DNA of 64,000 bases from SG8-38 sp041576815 (GTDB lineage Bacteria > Myxococcota_A > Polyangia > Polyangiales > Houyiibacteriaceae): the NCBI GenBank assembly GCA_041576815.1, contig JBFGKE010000003.1, positions 1 through 64,000 on the forward strand, given 5' to 3'. The position numbers and the translations under genes are program-made. The notes under the pieces are model-generated. The model had not been told where the DNA came from and did not search any database. It saw only the letters and a list, made by a program, of their open reading frames with translations. Positions 53,815 through 62,723 of the stretch are shown piece after piece; position 1 is the stretch's first letter; each line of letters opens with the position of its first letter.

Positions 53815-54121
53815 CACGCGCTCCTTTCGACGCGGGTGCATCGGGCGCGGCGTCGAGCTCCGCCCGAACGTCCTCGGTCATCAAGTCCTGCTCGTCGGCC
53901 AAGCGAAGGAGCTCGTCGTATAGCGCCAACGTTTCAGCCGCGTCCTCCGGCGGAATTCGCCGAATCGCGAACCCCACGTGGTTCAGAATGTAGTCGCCGG
54001 GCTCGACCGGCGCGTCACAGACCTCGAGCCGCACCTGCTTCTTGACGCCCCAGAAATCGACGGTCGCGATTTGCATCTCGCGGTCCACTTCGATCACCTT
54101 GCCGGGGACGCCTAAACACAT
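53801..54121 (-). CDS. hypC: hydrogenase maturation chaperone HypC
   Basis: The 106-residue protein has the signature MCLGVPGKVIEV with Cys2, and later YILNHVGFAIRRI. It carries the iron site to the large-subunit precursor. The C-terminus is longer than the usual 75-90 residues by a charged tail. It overlaps hypD by 14 bases. Confidence 0.94.
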   Translation of the reverse strand: MCLGVPGKVIEVDREMQIATVDFWGVKKQVRLEVCDAPVEPGDYILNHVGFAIRRIPPEDAAETLALYDELLRLADEQDLMTEDVRAELDAAPDAPASKGARDGAG

Positions 54122-54137
54122 TGGAAATTCCCTTCTA

Positions 54138-54545
54138 TCATGGACCGTCCTCCGAGACGCTGAGGACGTACGCGGCGACCTCCCATTTCTGGGTCTCGCT
54201 CAAGGTCGGCCACGCGGGCATCGACGTACCGCGTTTGCCCTCGCTCAGCACTTTGTAGACGTCGAGCGGCGACGTGCTCGCCCGCCAGTCGCGGCTTCGG
54301 AAGTTGATCGGCTTTCCGGAAAGGGCCTCACGCCGCACCCCTTTTCCGTCTGCGCGGATACCGTGGCAGAGCGCGCACTTCTCGCGGTAGATCGCGCGCC
54401 CACGAGCCCGCGCCTCGTCGGAGGAAAGCTGGTCGAGCGGGACCTCCACCTCGCTGTAGTCGCCCGACCACTGCGGTCGCTCGGTGCTACACGCCCAGAG
54501 TACGAGCGACATGAGCAGTGCTCCCATGGCTTTCATCGCGATCAT
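54138..54545 (-). CDS. monoheme c-type cytochrome, lipoprotein
   Basis: The 135-residue protein has a lipoprotein signal (GALLMSLVLWAC, Cys19), one heme motif CALCH at residues 57-61, and a likely axial Met in GTSMPAW near residue 110. It fits a class I cytochrome c of about 100 residues. It lies between the protease gene and hypC, so it may take electrons from the hydrogenase. Its first codons overlap the end of the protease gene by up to 59 bases; a Met at 54527 would shorten the overlap. Confidence 0.85.
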   Translation of the reverse strand: MIAMKAMGALLMSLVLWACSTERPQWSGDYSEVEVPLDQLSSDEARARGRAIYREKCALCHGIRADGKGVRREALSGKPINFRSRDWRASTSPLDVYKVLSEGKRGTSMPAWPTLSETQKWEVAAYVLSVSEDGP

Positions 54546-55035
54546 TCTCCGATGGAACCGGGGCGTAGCCGAGCTCGGTGAGCTCTTCGACCACGAGGTC
54601 GACGAGCGCGGGGATGCTCGCTTCGACTGCCGGGGTTCGTGCGAGGCCGAGCTCGATCGACTCGGGCACGACGCCCAGGACCACGACGCGCTCCGGGTAT
54701 CGGTCGAGCAGGCTCGCCCCCGCGAGGAGATCCGCCACGCCGATCTGGTGGGGCGAGAGACGCTCGTAGACGGCGGGCGCCACTTCGTCGCCTTCGATTC
54801 GGACGAGCGTTCCTGGCGGCCCTTCGGCTCGAATCGCGTCGACCATGATCACCTGATCGGCGCTGTCGACGAGCGGGAGCAAGGAGAGCCCCAGCGTGCC
54901 GCCGTCTACGGCGACTGCGCCTTCGGGCAGATCATACTCGCGGATCAACTTGTGGATGGCCGCGATCCCGGCGCCATCGTCCATGCAAACGACGTTGCCG
55001 AGCCCCAACACGAGGACCGGCGTGCGATCACTCAT
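54487..55035 (-). CDS. hyaD: hydrogenase maturation protease (HyaD/HupD-type)
   Basis: The 182-residue protein has VLGLGNVVCMDDGAGIAA, VDGGTLGLSLL, and LSPHQIGVADLL, which are the three blocks of the M52 endopeptidases. It cuts the C-terminal tail of the large subunit once nickel is inserted; the tail here would be 15 residues after His553. Its start overlaps the cytochrome b gene by 8 bases. Confidence 0.92.
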   Translation of the reverse strand: MSDRTPVLVLGLGNVVCMDDGAGIAAIHKLIREYDLPEGAVAVDGGTLGLSLLPLVDSADQVIMVDAIRAEGPPGTLVRIEGDEVAPAVYERLSPHQIGVADLLAGASLLDRYPERVVVLGVVPESIELGLARTPAVEASIPALVDLVVEELTELGYAPVPSENDRDESHGSTAHVARTLGV

Positions 55036-55774
55036 CGCGATTGCGCCAACTTCGAGGAAGGAATTTGTAGCCGCTGAACATGGAGTCGATCAGGCCGACG
55101 CCCTCGACGCGAGAGACGAGGATCGCGCTCCAGATGTGGTGAGCGAAAAACCCCAAGATGAACCACATCGCCAGGTGATGGATCCAGCGCGCGCTTTGCG
55201 CGCCACCGAGGATCGGAAGCAGCCAACCCCACCACTCCCCGATAGGTCCCGTCGCGCTCACGGAGTAGAGCGCGAGGCCCGTGAAAATCATGACGAGGTA
55301 CAAAAAGAAAACCAGCACGTAGAACAACCCGGCGAGGGGGTTGTGTCCGACGTTGAGCGGGGGCTTCTTGTTGATGAAAAGGTAGAATTTCAACATGCTG
55401 AGCACATCGCGCCGCCGCCGCGGGCTCGCCGGTACGAACTGGTGCCAGCGCGCGTAGTACGAGCCAACGAACATCCAGAAAATGCGTGCGGCGACCGCAG
55501 CGGTGAACACGATCGCGGTATAGAAGTGCACGACCTTCATCGTCGCCATGACGAATTGATCGTCGGCCGGGCCGGCTGGGATCAGGTACGGGTTGCCGAT
55601 GTAGATCCCCGTGATCGCCAGGATGAAGATCGCCAGCATGATGATCCAATGGCTCAGCCGAACCACGAGATCCCACACGTAGACGCGCTCTATGCCCTCC
55701 CGATCGCTCGCGCGATAGCTCACACGCGGGCGCGGGCCTCCCTTCGTCGCCGTCGCCGTGGGTGGCGGGCTCAT
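55028..55774 (-). CDS. hyaC: Ni/Fe-hydrogenase b-type cytochrome subunit
   Basis: The 248-residue protein has about four membrane helices, with likely heme histidines in RLSHWI, VVHFYTA, IHHLAMW and FAHHIWSA. It accepts electrons from the small subunit and passes them to quinones. The ATG overlaps the large-subunit stop (ATGA). The first 20 residues are a polar, Pro/Thr-rich leader. Confidence 0.92.
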   Translation of the reverse strand: MSPPPTATATKGGPRPRVSYRASDREGIERVYVWDLVVRLSHWIIMLAIFILAITGIYIGNPYLIPAGPADDQFVMATMKVVHFYTAIVFTAAVAARIFWMFVGSYYARWHQFVPASPRRRRDVLSMLKFYLFINKKPPLNVGHNPLAGLFYVLVFFLYLVMIFTGLALYSVSATGPIGEWWGWLLPILGGAQSARWIHHLAMWFILGFFAHHIWSAILVSRVEGVGLIDSMFSGYKFLPRSWRNRDE

Positions 55775-57477
55775 CGCGCCTTCACGCGAGTGATCTCGCG
55801 CCCTCCGGGCTCGACGACGTGGACGCCGCAGGCCATGCACGGGTCGAAGGAGTGAACGGTCCGTAGGATCTCGATCGGCTGCTCCGGATCGGCGACCGGA
55901 GTCCCGACCAGCGCGGCTTCGTAGGGGCCCGGCGCGTCGCCCGCATCCCGAGGCCCGGCGTTCCAGGTGCTCGGCACGACGCACTGGTAGCGCGCGATCT
56001 TCGCATCTTTGACGTGGACCCAGTGACCGAGGGCGCCGCGGGGCGCCTCGTGAAAGCCCGCGCCCATCGCGTCATCCGGCCAGCTTTCGGGCTCCCACTT
56101 GCTGTTGTCGTGGATGCGAAGCTCGCCTTTGCCCATGTTGTCGGCGAGCTCGTCGACCCAGTCCCCGATCTTGTCGACGAGGAGCTGTGTCTCGATGCCG
56201 CGGGCGGCCACCCGACCAAGCGTGGAAAAGAGCGCCTCGGGACCGACCTCGAGGGTCTTCAGCACGTAGTCGACGAGACCCTTCACCTGCTCGTGGCCCC
56301 GAACGTAGGAGACGAGCATGCGAGACAGCGGGCCGACCTCCATCGGAACCCCGTCGTAGCGCGGGGACTTCAGCCAGGAGTACTTCTCCGCGACGTTGAG
56401 TCTTTCGAATGGCGGCTCGGGGCCCGTGTAGGTCGGCTTGGTTTCGCCCTCGGACGGGTGAATGGCTTTGTCGTCGCCGCCCTCGTATTCGTACCAAGAG
56501 TGCGCGACCTGTTCGGTGATCTTCGAAGGATCGAACTCCTCGACCTTCGAAATGTCTCGCGCGCGGATCACGCCCGATGGGATGTAGAGGTTCGGCTTGG
56601 GCTCGTCGTCGAGCGGGTACTCGCCGTAGACCATGTAGTTGCCGACGCCGGCGCCGTACCCCGCCCAGTCTTTGTAGAACGACGCGACGGCCAGAAGGTC
56701 CGGGATGTACACCTTGCTGACGAAGTCCCTGGCGCCGGCGATCAGCTTCTTGAACTCGGCGATCGTGTGGATGTTGAGCGAAGCCTGGCGGTCCGGGTCG
56801 ACCGGCGTCGCCATCCCGCCGACCAGGAAGCTCTGAAGGTGCGGGTTCTTGCCGCCGAGGATGGCGTGCATCTTGATGAACTCGCGCTGCCAATCGAGCG
56901 CTTCGAGGTAGTGCGCGACCGCCATCAGATTCGCGGCGGGCGGCAGCTTGTAGGCGGAGTGCCCCCAGTACGCGTTGGCGAAAGGCCCGAGCTGACCCCG
57001 CTCGACGAGCCCTTTCACGCGGTCTTGGATGCCCTTGAAATAGGTCGCGCTCGACTTCGGCCAGTCCGAAATCGATTGGGCGAGCGCTGCGGTTTCCTTC
57101 GGGTCGGCTTCGAGCGCCGACACGATGTCCACCCAGTCGAGCGCATGCAGATGATAGAAATGAATGACGTGGTCCTGCACGGCCTGGGAGGCGATGATCA
57201 GGTTTCGAAGGATGCGCGCATTGGGTGGCGGTTTGGCGCCAATCGCATCTTCGACCGCCCGAATCGACGCGATCGCGTGCACCGTGGTGCACACGCCGCA
57301 GATGCGCTGACAGAACGCCCACGCGTCACGGGGGTCGCGGCCCTGCAGGATGATCTCGATGCCGCGGAACATGGTCGAGGACGACCACGCGTTGGCGACT
57401 TGGCCTTTGTCGATTTCCGCTTCGATGCGCAGGTGGCCTTCGATGCGGGTCACTGGGTCGACGACGATGTGGGTCAT
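55771..57477 (-). CDS. hyaB: [NiFe] hydrogenase large subunit
   Basis: The 568-residue protein has the nickel-binding L1 motif RICGVC (Cys60, Cys63) and L2 motif DPCMACGVH (Cys547, Cys550, His553). The 15 residues after His553 (VVEPGG...) are the expected cut tail. MTHIVVDPVTRIEGHLRIE is the typical start of group 1 enzymes. It holds the H2-activating Ni-Fe site. The start overlaps the small-subunit stop by 4 bases. Confidence 0.96.
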   Translation of the reverse strand: MTHIVVDPVTRIEGHLRIEAEIDKGQVANAWSSSTMFRGIEIILQGRDPRDAWAFCQRICGVCTTVHAIASIRAVEDAIGAKPPPNARILRNLIIASQAVQDHVIHFYHLHALDWVDIVSALEADPKETAALAQSISDWPKSSATYFKGIQDRVKGLVERGQLGPFANAYWGHSAYKLPPAANLMAVAHYLEALDWQREFIKMHAILGGKNPHLQSFLVGGMATPVDPDRQASLNIHTIAEFKKLIAGARDFVSKVYIPDLLAVASFYKDWAGYGAGVGNYMVYGEYPLDDEPKPNLYIPSGVIRARDISKVEEFDPSKITEQVAHSWYEYEGGDDKAIHPSEGETKPTYTGPEPPFERLNVAEKYSWLKSPRYDGVPMEVGPLSRMLVSYVRGHEQVKGLVDYVLKTLEVGPEALFSTLGRVAARGIETQLLVDKIGDWVDELADNMGKGELRIHDNSKWEPESWPDDAMGAGFHEAPRGALGHWVHVKDAKIARYQCVVPSTWNAGPRDAGDAPGPYEAALVGTPVADPEQPIEILRTVHSFDPCMACGVHVVEPGGREITRVKAR

Positions 57478-58604
57478 CCTTCGCCTCCTTCATCGGTTCG
57501 CGTGGGGGGGGCGTCTGGTGGGTGATCGCCGCCGGTGCCGACGAGCTTCTTTCCGAGGTGCACGAGGGTGTGCGTTGCAAAAGCGGTCGTGACCCCGATC
57601 GTCGCCCAGAATCCGACCTTGTCGATGTCCGATCCTTTGCCGAAGCCCGGGAAGCCCGGCAAATGCGCGTAAAACGGGGTCATCTTGTCCCAGAAATCCG
57701 GCTCGGCGCACCCGATGCAGCCGTGGCCGCACGCGATCGGCCAGCTCGTGTTGTCGTTCCAGCCCACGTTCGGACAGTTCTGGAACGATACGGGACCCTT
57801 GCAGCCCATCTTGTAGAGGCAATGCCCGTCCCGATGTGCCTCGTCGCCCCACTGCTCGACGTACTGGCCGGCGTCGTAGTGAGCACGCCGCTCGCAGTTG
57901 TCGTGGATCGACTTCCCGTACGCGAAGATCGGACGATTGAGCCTGTCTAGCGCGGGGAACCGCCCGTACGTCAAAAAGAAGACGAGCGTGGCGGTGAGGT
58001 TTTGAGCGTTCACCGGACAGGCCGACAGATTGATCAGCGTCTTGATACCGGGCACTGCATCGGCAACGCCGAGCGCGCCCGTCGGGTTTGGGGACGCCGC
58101 CGGGATTCCGCCAAACGACGCGCACGTTCCAACGGCGACGGTGGCAAGCGCGTTGCCGCACACCTCGTTGGCGATCTGCAGGGCGGACCGGCCGCCGACC
58201 GTGCAATACGCTCCGTTCGCACCGGTCGGGATCGATCCTTCGACGACCGCGATGTAGGCGCCTTTGTGGTTCTCGACCACCGCATGCAGATTCTCCTCTG
58301 CCTGGTGACCTGCCGCTGCCATGATCACCTCGTGATAATCGATCGAGATCAGGTCGAGGATCACCTCGGCTGCTGTCGGCTTGCTTGCACGCAGAAACGA
58401 TTCGGTGTTACCCGCGCAGTCTTGAAAGTTGAGCCAAACGAGTGTTGGCTTGGGTTTGTTTTCGAGCGCGTCGGCGATCGCAGCGGTGGCGCCCTTCGGC
58501 AACCCAAACATGACCGCCATCGCGGAGCAGAACCCCATGAACTCGCGCCGCGAAACACCTCGTGCCTCCAGCTCTCGACGGAACTCGGTTCCCGGTCGAT
58601 CCAT
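57474..58604 (-). CDS. hyaA: [NiFe] hydrogenase small subunit, Tat-exported
   Basis: The 376-residue protein has a Tat signal (SRREFMGF at residues 18-25) and a C-terminal membrane helix. It supplies the iron-sulfur chain: GTCASFGG and SACPVN (proximal), a distal IHDNCERR / CLYKMGCKGP group, and NCPNVGWN with CGHGCIGC (medial). The proximal CxxC reads DCAGN, so the second Cys is Asn66. It is the first gene of the operon, with GAGGAGG before ATG. The substrate is H2 in the periplasm; electrons go to cytochrome b. Confidence 0.95.
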   Translation of the reverse strand: MDRPGTEFRRELEARGVSRREFMGFCSAMAVMFGLPKGATAAIADALENKPKPTLVWLNFQDCAGNTESFLRASKPTAAEVILDLISIDYHEVIMAAAGHQAEENLHAVVENHKGAYIAVVEGSIPTGANGAYCTVGGRSALQIANEVCGNALATVAVGTCASFGGIPAASPNPTGALGVADAVPGIKTLINLSACPVNAQNLTATLVFFLTYGRFPALDRLNRPIFAYGKSIHDNCERRAHYDAGQYVEQWGDEAHRDGHCLYKMGCKGPVSFQNCPNVGWNDNTSWPIACGHGCIGCAEPDFWDKMTPFYAHLPGFPGFGKGSDIDKVGFWATIGVTTAFATHTLVHLGKKLVGTGGDHPPDAPPTRTDEGGEG

Positions 58605-58827
58605 CGCATCCTCCTCGCTGTTTGAAAGCCAAGGTCGCGGGGCGCGCTGAGCAGCCCGGTCGCCCCGACTCTACCTCCGCAAACAAAGGAAAAACAACTA
58701 CGTCTCGACTGTTGAGAAGCGTTTTCGACGCGACGTGTTTTCTTTGCGCGCCGACCACACGAATGCGCAAGATTTGCGCGAACCTGCTACTGTTTTAAAG
58801 CGACCTAGCATTCACGACGGAGGGGAC

Positions 58828-60108
58828 ATGTATCGGTTGTCGGTGCCGCCTGCGCACTATCCATTCTTCGAAATCGTTCAAGGGTATTTGAGCCGCGCCG
58901 CCGACGTGATGGGCCTGCCCGATCACGTCCGGGTGATTCTTGCCGAGCCCAAGAACGAGCTGATCGTTCATTTTCCAGTGCGAATGGACGACGGCAACAT
59001 GAAGCTGTTCAAAGGGTATCGCATCCAGCACAACAACGTGCTCGGTCCCTACAAGGGCGGCATTCGCTATCACGAAGACGTCTCGCTCGACGAGCTCAAA
59101 GCACTGGCTTCGCAGATGACGTGGAAGTGCGCCCTGATGGGCATCCCGTTTGGGGGCGGCAAAGGTGGCATCAAGTTCAACCCGCGCGAGCACAGCGAAG
59201 ACGAGCTTCGCCGAATCACGCGCCGCTTCACGCACGCGCTCAGCGCAAACATCGGGCCTTCGCACGACATCCCAGCACCGGACGTCGGCACCAACGCCCA
59301 AACGATGGTCTGGATGATGGACACGTACATGAATACCGGGTCGTCGACGGAGAAGAGCGACCAGCGCGCGGTGGTGACCGGCAAGACCGTCAACTCCGGC
59401 GGCTCGGAGGGTCGCGAGCGGGCCACGGGCCAGGGCGTCGTGCACTGCATCAAGGAGTGGGCAAAAGAGAACCGGTTCGACCTGGAGGGCGCTACCGCGA
59501 TCATTCAAGGGTTCGGCAACGTCGGCTCTCACACGTCGGGACTGCTCTCGAAGCTCGGCGTTGCCACCATCGCGACGGGCGATCACACCGGCTATCTACG
59601 CAACGAAGAGGGCTTCAACGCGCACAAGCTCGAGGAATACGTCAGCGCCAACGGCTCGATCGAAGGGTATCCGCGCGGCGAGAAGATCTCCCGAAGCGAG
59701 TTCTTCGCGACCGCAGCCGACATCTGCGTTCCCGCCGCGCTCGAGAATCAAATCGGCGACGAAGAGGCTCGGGCGCTCCAGGTGAAGCTCGTGGCGGAAG
59801 GTGCCAACGGCCCCATCAATCCCGACGGCGAGGCGGTGCTTCGCGATCGGGGCATCCCGGTCATTCCGGACGTGCTCGCGAACTCGGGCGGTGTGACGGT
59901 GAGCTACTACGAATGGGTGCAGAACCGAAACAGCGAGCACTGGGACGTCGAGGAAGTCGACCAGCGTCTGCTGCACGTCATGCGTAGAGGCTATCAGCGC
60001 ACGATGTTCTATGCGCAGAAGCACGGGGTCGACGCGCGGATTGCCGCCTATGCGCTCGCGCTCGAAAGCCTCGCGACCTCCTACGCGGAGCGCGGCATTT
60101 TTCCTTGA
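58828..60108 (+). CDS. Glu/Leu/Phe/Val dehydrogenase
   Basis: The 426-residue protein has the substrate-binding GPYKGGIRYH, the catalytic GGGKGGI and GPSHDIPAPDVGTN, and the Rossmann motif IIQGFGNVGSHT. This is the layout of NAD(P)-glutamate dehydrogenases, which deaminate glutamate to 2-oxoglutarate. ATG at 58828 has AGGAGGGG-like ribosome site (GGAGGGG). Glutamate is the likely substrate, since the length and the GPSHDIPAPDVGT block fit GdhA/GudB. It is divergent from the hydrogenase operon. Confidence 0.93.
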   Translation: MYRLSVPPAHYPFFEIVQGYLSRAADVMGLPDHVRVILAEPKNELIVHFPVRMDDGNMKLFKGYRIQHNNVLGPYKGGIRYHEDVSLDELKALASQMTWKCALMGIPFGGGKGGIKFNPREHSEDELRRITRRFTHALSANIGPSHDIPAPDVGTNAQTMVWMMDTYMNTGSSTEKSDQRAVVTGKTVNSGGSEGRERATGQGVVHCIKEWAKENRFDLEGATAIIQGFGNVGSHTSGLLSKLGVATIATGDHTGYLRNEEGFNAHKLEEYVSANGSIEGYPRGEKISRSEFFATAADICVPAALENQIGDEEARALQVKLVAEGANGPINPDGEAVLRDRGIPVIPDVLANSGGVTVSYYEWVQNRNSEHWDVEEVDQRLLHVMRRGYQRTMFYAQKHGVDARIAAYALALESLATSYAERGIFP

Positions 60109-60172
60109 GGTATCGGGTTGCGCCGCTCCAGCGCCTTGACAACCCAGGCCGCGAGAATCACTCCACTCAGTC

Positions 60173-61087
60173 ATGGTGGCTCAGGCCATGTTCGAGGGAC
60201 CGATCCCAGAAGAGGGCATCGAGGAGCTGCTCGGCGGCCTCGAGCAAGTGGGCACGACCGGCGTGCTCGCGTTCCAAAGCGCGACCGGTTCGGGGGCGGT
60301 CCGCCTGGTACACGGGCAGCTCGCCGGCGTGGACAATACCGCCGACGAGGAGCGCGCGCTCGAGGTGCTGCTTTCGCTGCGGGACGGCGAGTTCGCCGTC
60401 TATCCGAAGCTCCCGCATCTCCCGGTGTCACGGGGCACGGACACCACGCGTCGCGGATCGCTCGCGGTGCATCCTCCCGCCGACCTGATGCGCTACTGTG
60501 AGAACGCGGGCTTGACCGGACGCCTGCTGCTCGAGCATCGCGGCCGCCTCGCGATCGGCTACTACGACAAGGGCGAGCTGAGCGACGTCAGCATCGACGG
60601 TGGCTCCGCGGCGGATTTCGTGATCGCACTCGAGTGGACCGAGGGCACCTTTCGCGTCGATGCGGTTCCGCCGCCCCGGGAGACGCTGCCGCCGGCGCTT
60701 CGCGACAAGGCATCTCAGACGCCGCCGAAGAACCCGACGGAGCTTCCGCTCGGACAGGCGGTCGAAGAAGGTTTGGCAGCGCTCGGGCGGGTCGACGCCA
60801 CCCCGGTGTCCGGGCTCCGCCCGCGCCTGGACGAGCGAGATGACGACGCGACGATCCGCATCATTCGCCGCCCCGGCGACGACGACCTACCCGAGCCGCA
60901 AGAGCTCTGGAGCACCCTCGACTATTCGCCCTCGACCTCGTCGGAATCTGCTACAGTCACGCGAGTGAGGTCGAAAGACGACGGCAGGCCAATCGGTTTC
61001 TGGCGCACCCTCGGATGGGTTGCTGCGGTGTTCGTCGTCGTCGCCGGTTGCCTTTGGCTTCTCGCGTCGCTTCCGCCTCTAGAGTAG
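60173..61087 (+). CDS. DUF4388-like membrane-anchored protein, two domains
   Basis: The 304-residue protein has two similar domains (about residues 8-90 and 100-170) with the GxLxxxxGxxxGRL... and GELSDVSIDGGSAAD pattern of DUF4388, then a polar linker and a C-terminal helix (TLGWVAAVFVVVAGCLWLLA). The family is common in myxobacteria; function unknown. A perfect TTGACA lies at 60136-60141 but no good -10 was found. It is 10 bases upstream of the Omp85-like gene. Confidence 0.7.
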   Translation: MVAQAMFEGPIPEEGIEELLGGLEQVGTTGVLAFQSATGSGAVRLVHGQLAGVDNTADEERALEVLLSLRDGEFAVYPKLPHLPVSRGTDTTRRGSLAVHPPADLMRYCENAGLTGRLLLEHRGRLAIGYYDKGELSDVSIDGGSAADFVIALEWTEGTFRVDAVPPPRETLPPALRDKASQTPPKNPTELPLGQAVEEGLAALGRVDATPVSGLRPRLDERDDDATIRIIRRPGDDDLPEPQELWSTLDYSPSTSSESATVTRVRSKDDGRPIGFWRTLGWVAAVFVVVAGCLWLLASLPPLE

Positions 61088-61097
61088 TCTCCAGCTC

Positions 61098-62723
61098 GTG
61101 AGCCCGCGCCTGCGATCGAGACGCCGGCTTTCGAGCCTGACTGCACTCCTCTTGCTGCTGTCGCCCGCGATCGCGCGCGCCCAGGGTCCCGACCCCGACC
61201 CCGAGCCTTACCGGCCCGGCGACGTCGTGAAGGTCCCGGTCGAGGCCGACGAGCCCAGCGGCGACGAGCCCGAAGACGAGCTTCGCGATCCGTATGGGGT
61301 GGCAAGCGATCCGAGCCCTGCGGCAGAGGTCGTGTCGCAGGTTCGGTACGTGCTCGAGGGCATCGTCGTGAGCGGCAACAAGCGAACCAAATCGAGGTTG
61401 GTCCGAAAGTTCATTCCGCTCAAACCGGGCGACTTCCTCGATCCAGAATCGGTCGAGCTCGAAGAAACCGAGTGGCGGCTGATGGGAACCGGCTGGTTCG
61501 ACCGCGTCGACATCCGTCTCGAGCGGGGCGCCGAGCGCGGCTACGTCGTGCTCGTCGTCCAGGTCAAAGAGCGCAACACCGTCGTGATCGAGCAGCTCGT
61601 GGCAGGTCTTTCAAAAGGGGTTCGCTCGACGACGGATCGCGGCCGCACCCTCTTTCCTTGGCTCGGCTTCAAGGTTACCGAGACGAATCTCGCCGGGCTC
61701 GGCATTCGGCTGTCCGGCACGGCGCTGGTGAGCGAGTTTCAGCAGGGCGGCCGAATCGATCTCCGCTATCCGAAGCTAATTTTGGACGAATACGACATCC
61801 GCTTCGGTACGTTCTTCAACAACGGAAGGGAGTTTTACGGAAACAGCCCGTTGGTCAGCGTGCCCTGCGGCCAGCCGACCTGCCCGAGCACCTCCGACGG
61901 GCCGAGCGCCGTCGTCCGCTACCGGCGGGGGGGGTTCATGGCGGGCACCGGCAAGGACTTCACCAGCAAGCTCCGCTACTCCCTCGACTGGATCGGCGAC
62001 ATCGTCAGCGTTCTCAGCCGTCCCGAAGCTGCGAGTGAAACGCGTGGCAACGAGATCGTCCCCATCGACTTTCGGATTCAAGACGGCAAAAGCTTCGTAT
62101 CCTCGCTTCGATTCGTTCTCACCTTCGACAAGCGAGACGATCCCGGTCTCACCAAAGAGGGCGTGCTCTTTTCGGGCGACGTGCAGCTCGGCAGTCGTTT
62201 TCTCGGCAGCGACTACGATTTCGTCAAGCTCGACGTCACAGTGCGAAAATGGTGGCGCCTTCCTTGGAACCACACCTTTCGCCTCGGATTTTTCGGGGGC
62301 GCCGCCTTCGGCAACACTCCCTTCTTCTATCTCTTTCACATCTCGGACCTGACCGACTTGATCCCGTCGCGGTTCCTCGAGATGCAGCTCGACTCGCGAC
62401 CGCCGCCCAACCTCTTGAACACGTCGATCGCAGACAATTATCTCGGCGAGATCGCGTGGCGCCTCGACGTCGGATACAACGTTCCCGTCTACGAGCGTGC
62501 CCGCGAGCGCGGCCTGCGGGAAATTAACCTCTACACGCTGATCGGCCTTCTGTCGTTGGCCGATCTGCGGGGCCAGCGGACGGGGTTTGGCGTCTTGACG
62601 GGCTACAGCGGCGCTTCGCGATACCCGCTCGATCTCACCTTCGACGTCGGCTTCCGATTCGACACGCGCGCGGGGGTTTTCCAAGTCGGCTTCTCGACGC
62701 TCCTGGGGTTCATTCGTCTGTGA
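61098..62723 (+). CDS. Omp85/BamA-superfamily outer-membrane protein, one POTRA
   Basis: The 541-residue protein has a signal peptide (LTALLLLLSPAIARA), an acidic linker, one POTRA-like domain (residues 87-160, EGIVVSGNKRTKSRLVRKFIPLKPGDFLD), and a barrel of about 16 strands. The barrel has GFKVTETNLAGLGIRLSGTAL and ends with FRFDTRAGVFQVGFSTLLGFIRL, the closing strand. BamA has five POTRA domains; this has one, like TamA-related or lipid-transfer Omp85 proteins. It is coupled to the DUF4390 gene by GTGA. Confidence 0.85.
   Translation: MSPRLRSRRRLSSLTALLLLLSPAIARAQGPDPDPEPYRPGDVVKVPVEADEPSGDEPEDELRDPYGVASDPSPAAEVVSQVRYVLEGIVVSGNKRTKSRLVRKFIPLKPGDFLDPESVELEETEWRLMGTGWFDRVDIRLERGAERGYVVLVVQVKERNTVVIEQLVAGLSKGVRSTTDRGRTLFPWLGFKVTETNLAGLGIRLSGTALVSEFQQGGRIDLRYPKLILDEYDIRFGTFFNNGREFYGNSPLVSVPCGQPTCPSTSDGPSAVVRYRRGGFMAGTGKDFTSKLRYSLDWIGDIVSVLSRPEAASETRGNEIVPIDFRIQDGKSFVSSLRFVLTFDKRDDPGLTKEGVLFSGDVQLGSRFLGSDYDFVKLDVTVRKWWRLPWNHTFRLGFFGGAAFGNTPFFYLFHISDLTDLIPSRFLEMQLDSRPPPNLLNTSIADNYLGEIAWRLDVGYNVPVYERARERGLREINLYTLIGLLSLADLRGQRTGFGVLTGYSGASRYPLDLTFDVGFRFDTRAGVFQVGFSTLLGFIRL

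Noticed and set aside
56014..57525. Long open frame antisense to the hydrogenase large subunit (503 codons)
   Set aside because: Mirror of hyaB codon use; no recognisable domain and no ribosome site.
60136..60163. TTGACA with possible promoter before the DUF4388 gene
   Set aside because: No acceptable -10 hexamer at 15-18 bases; listed only as a remark.
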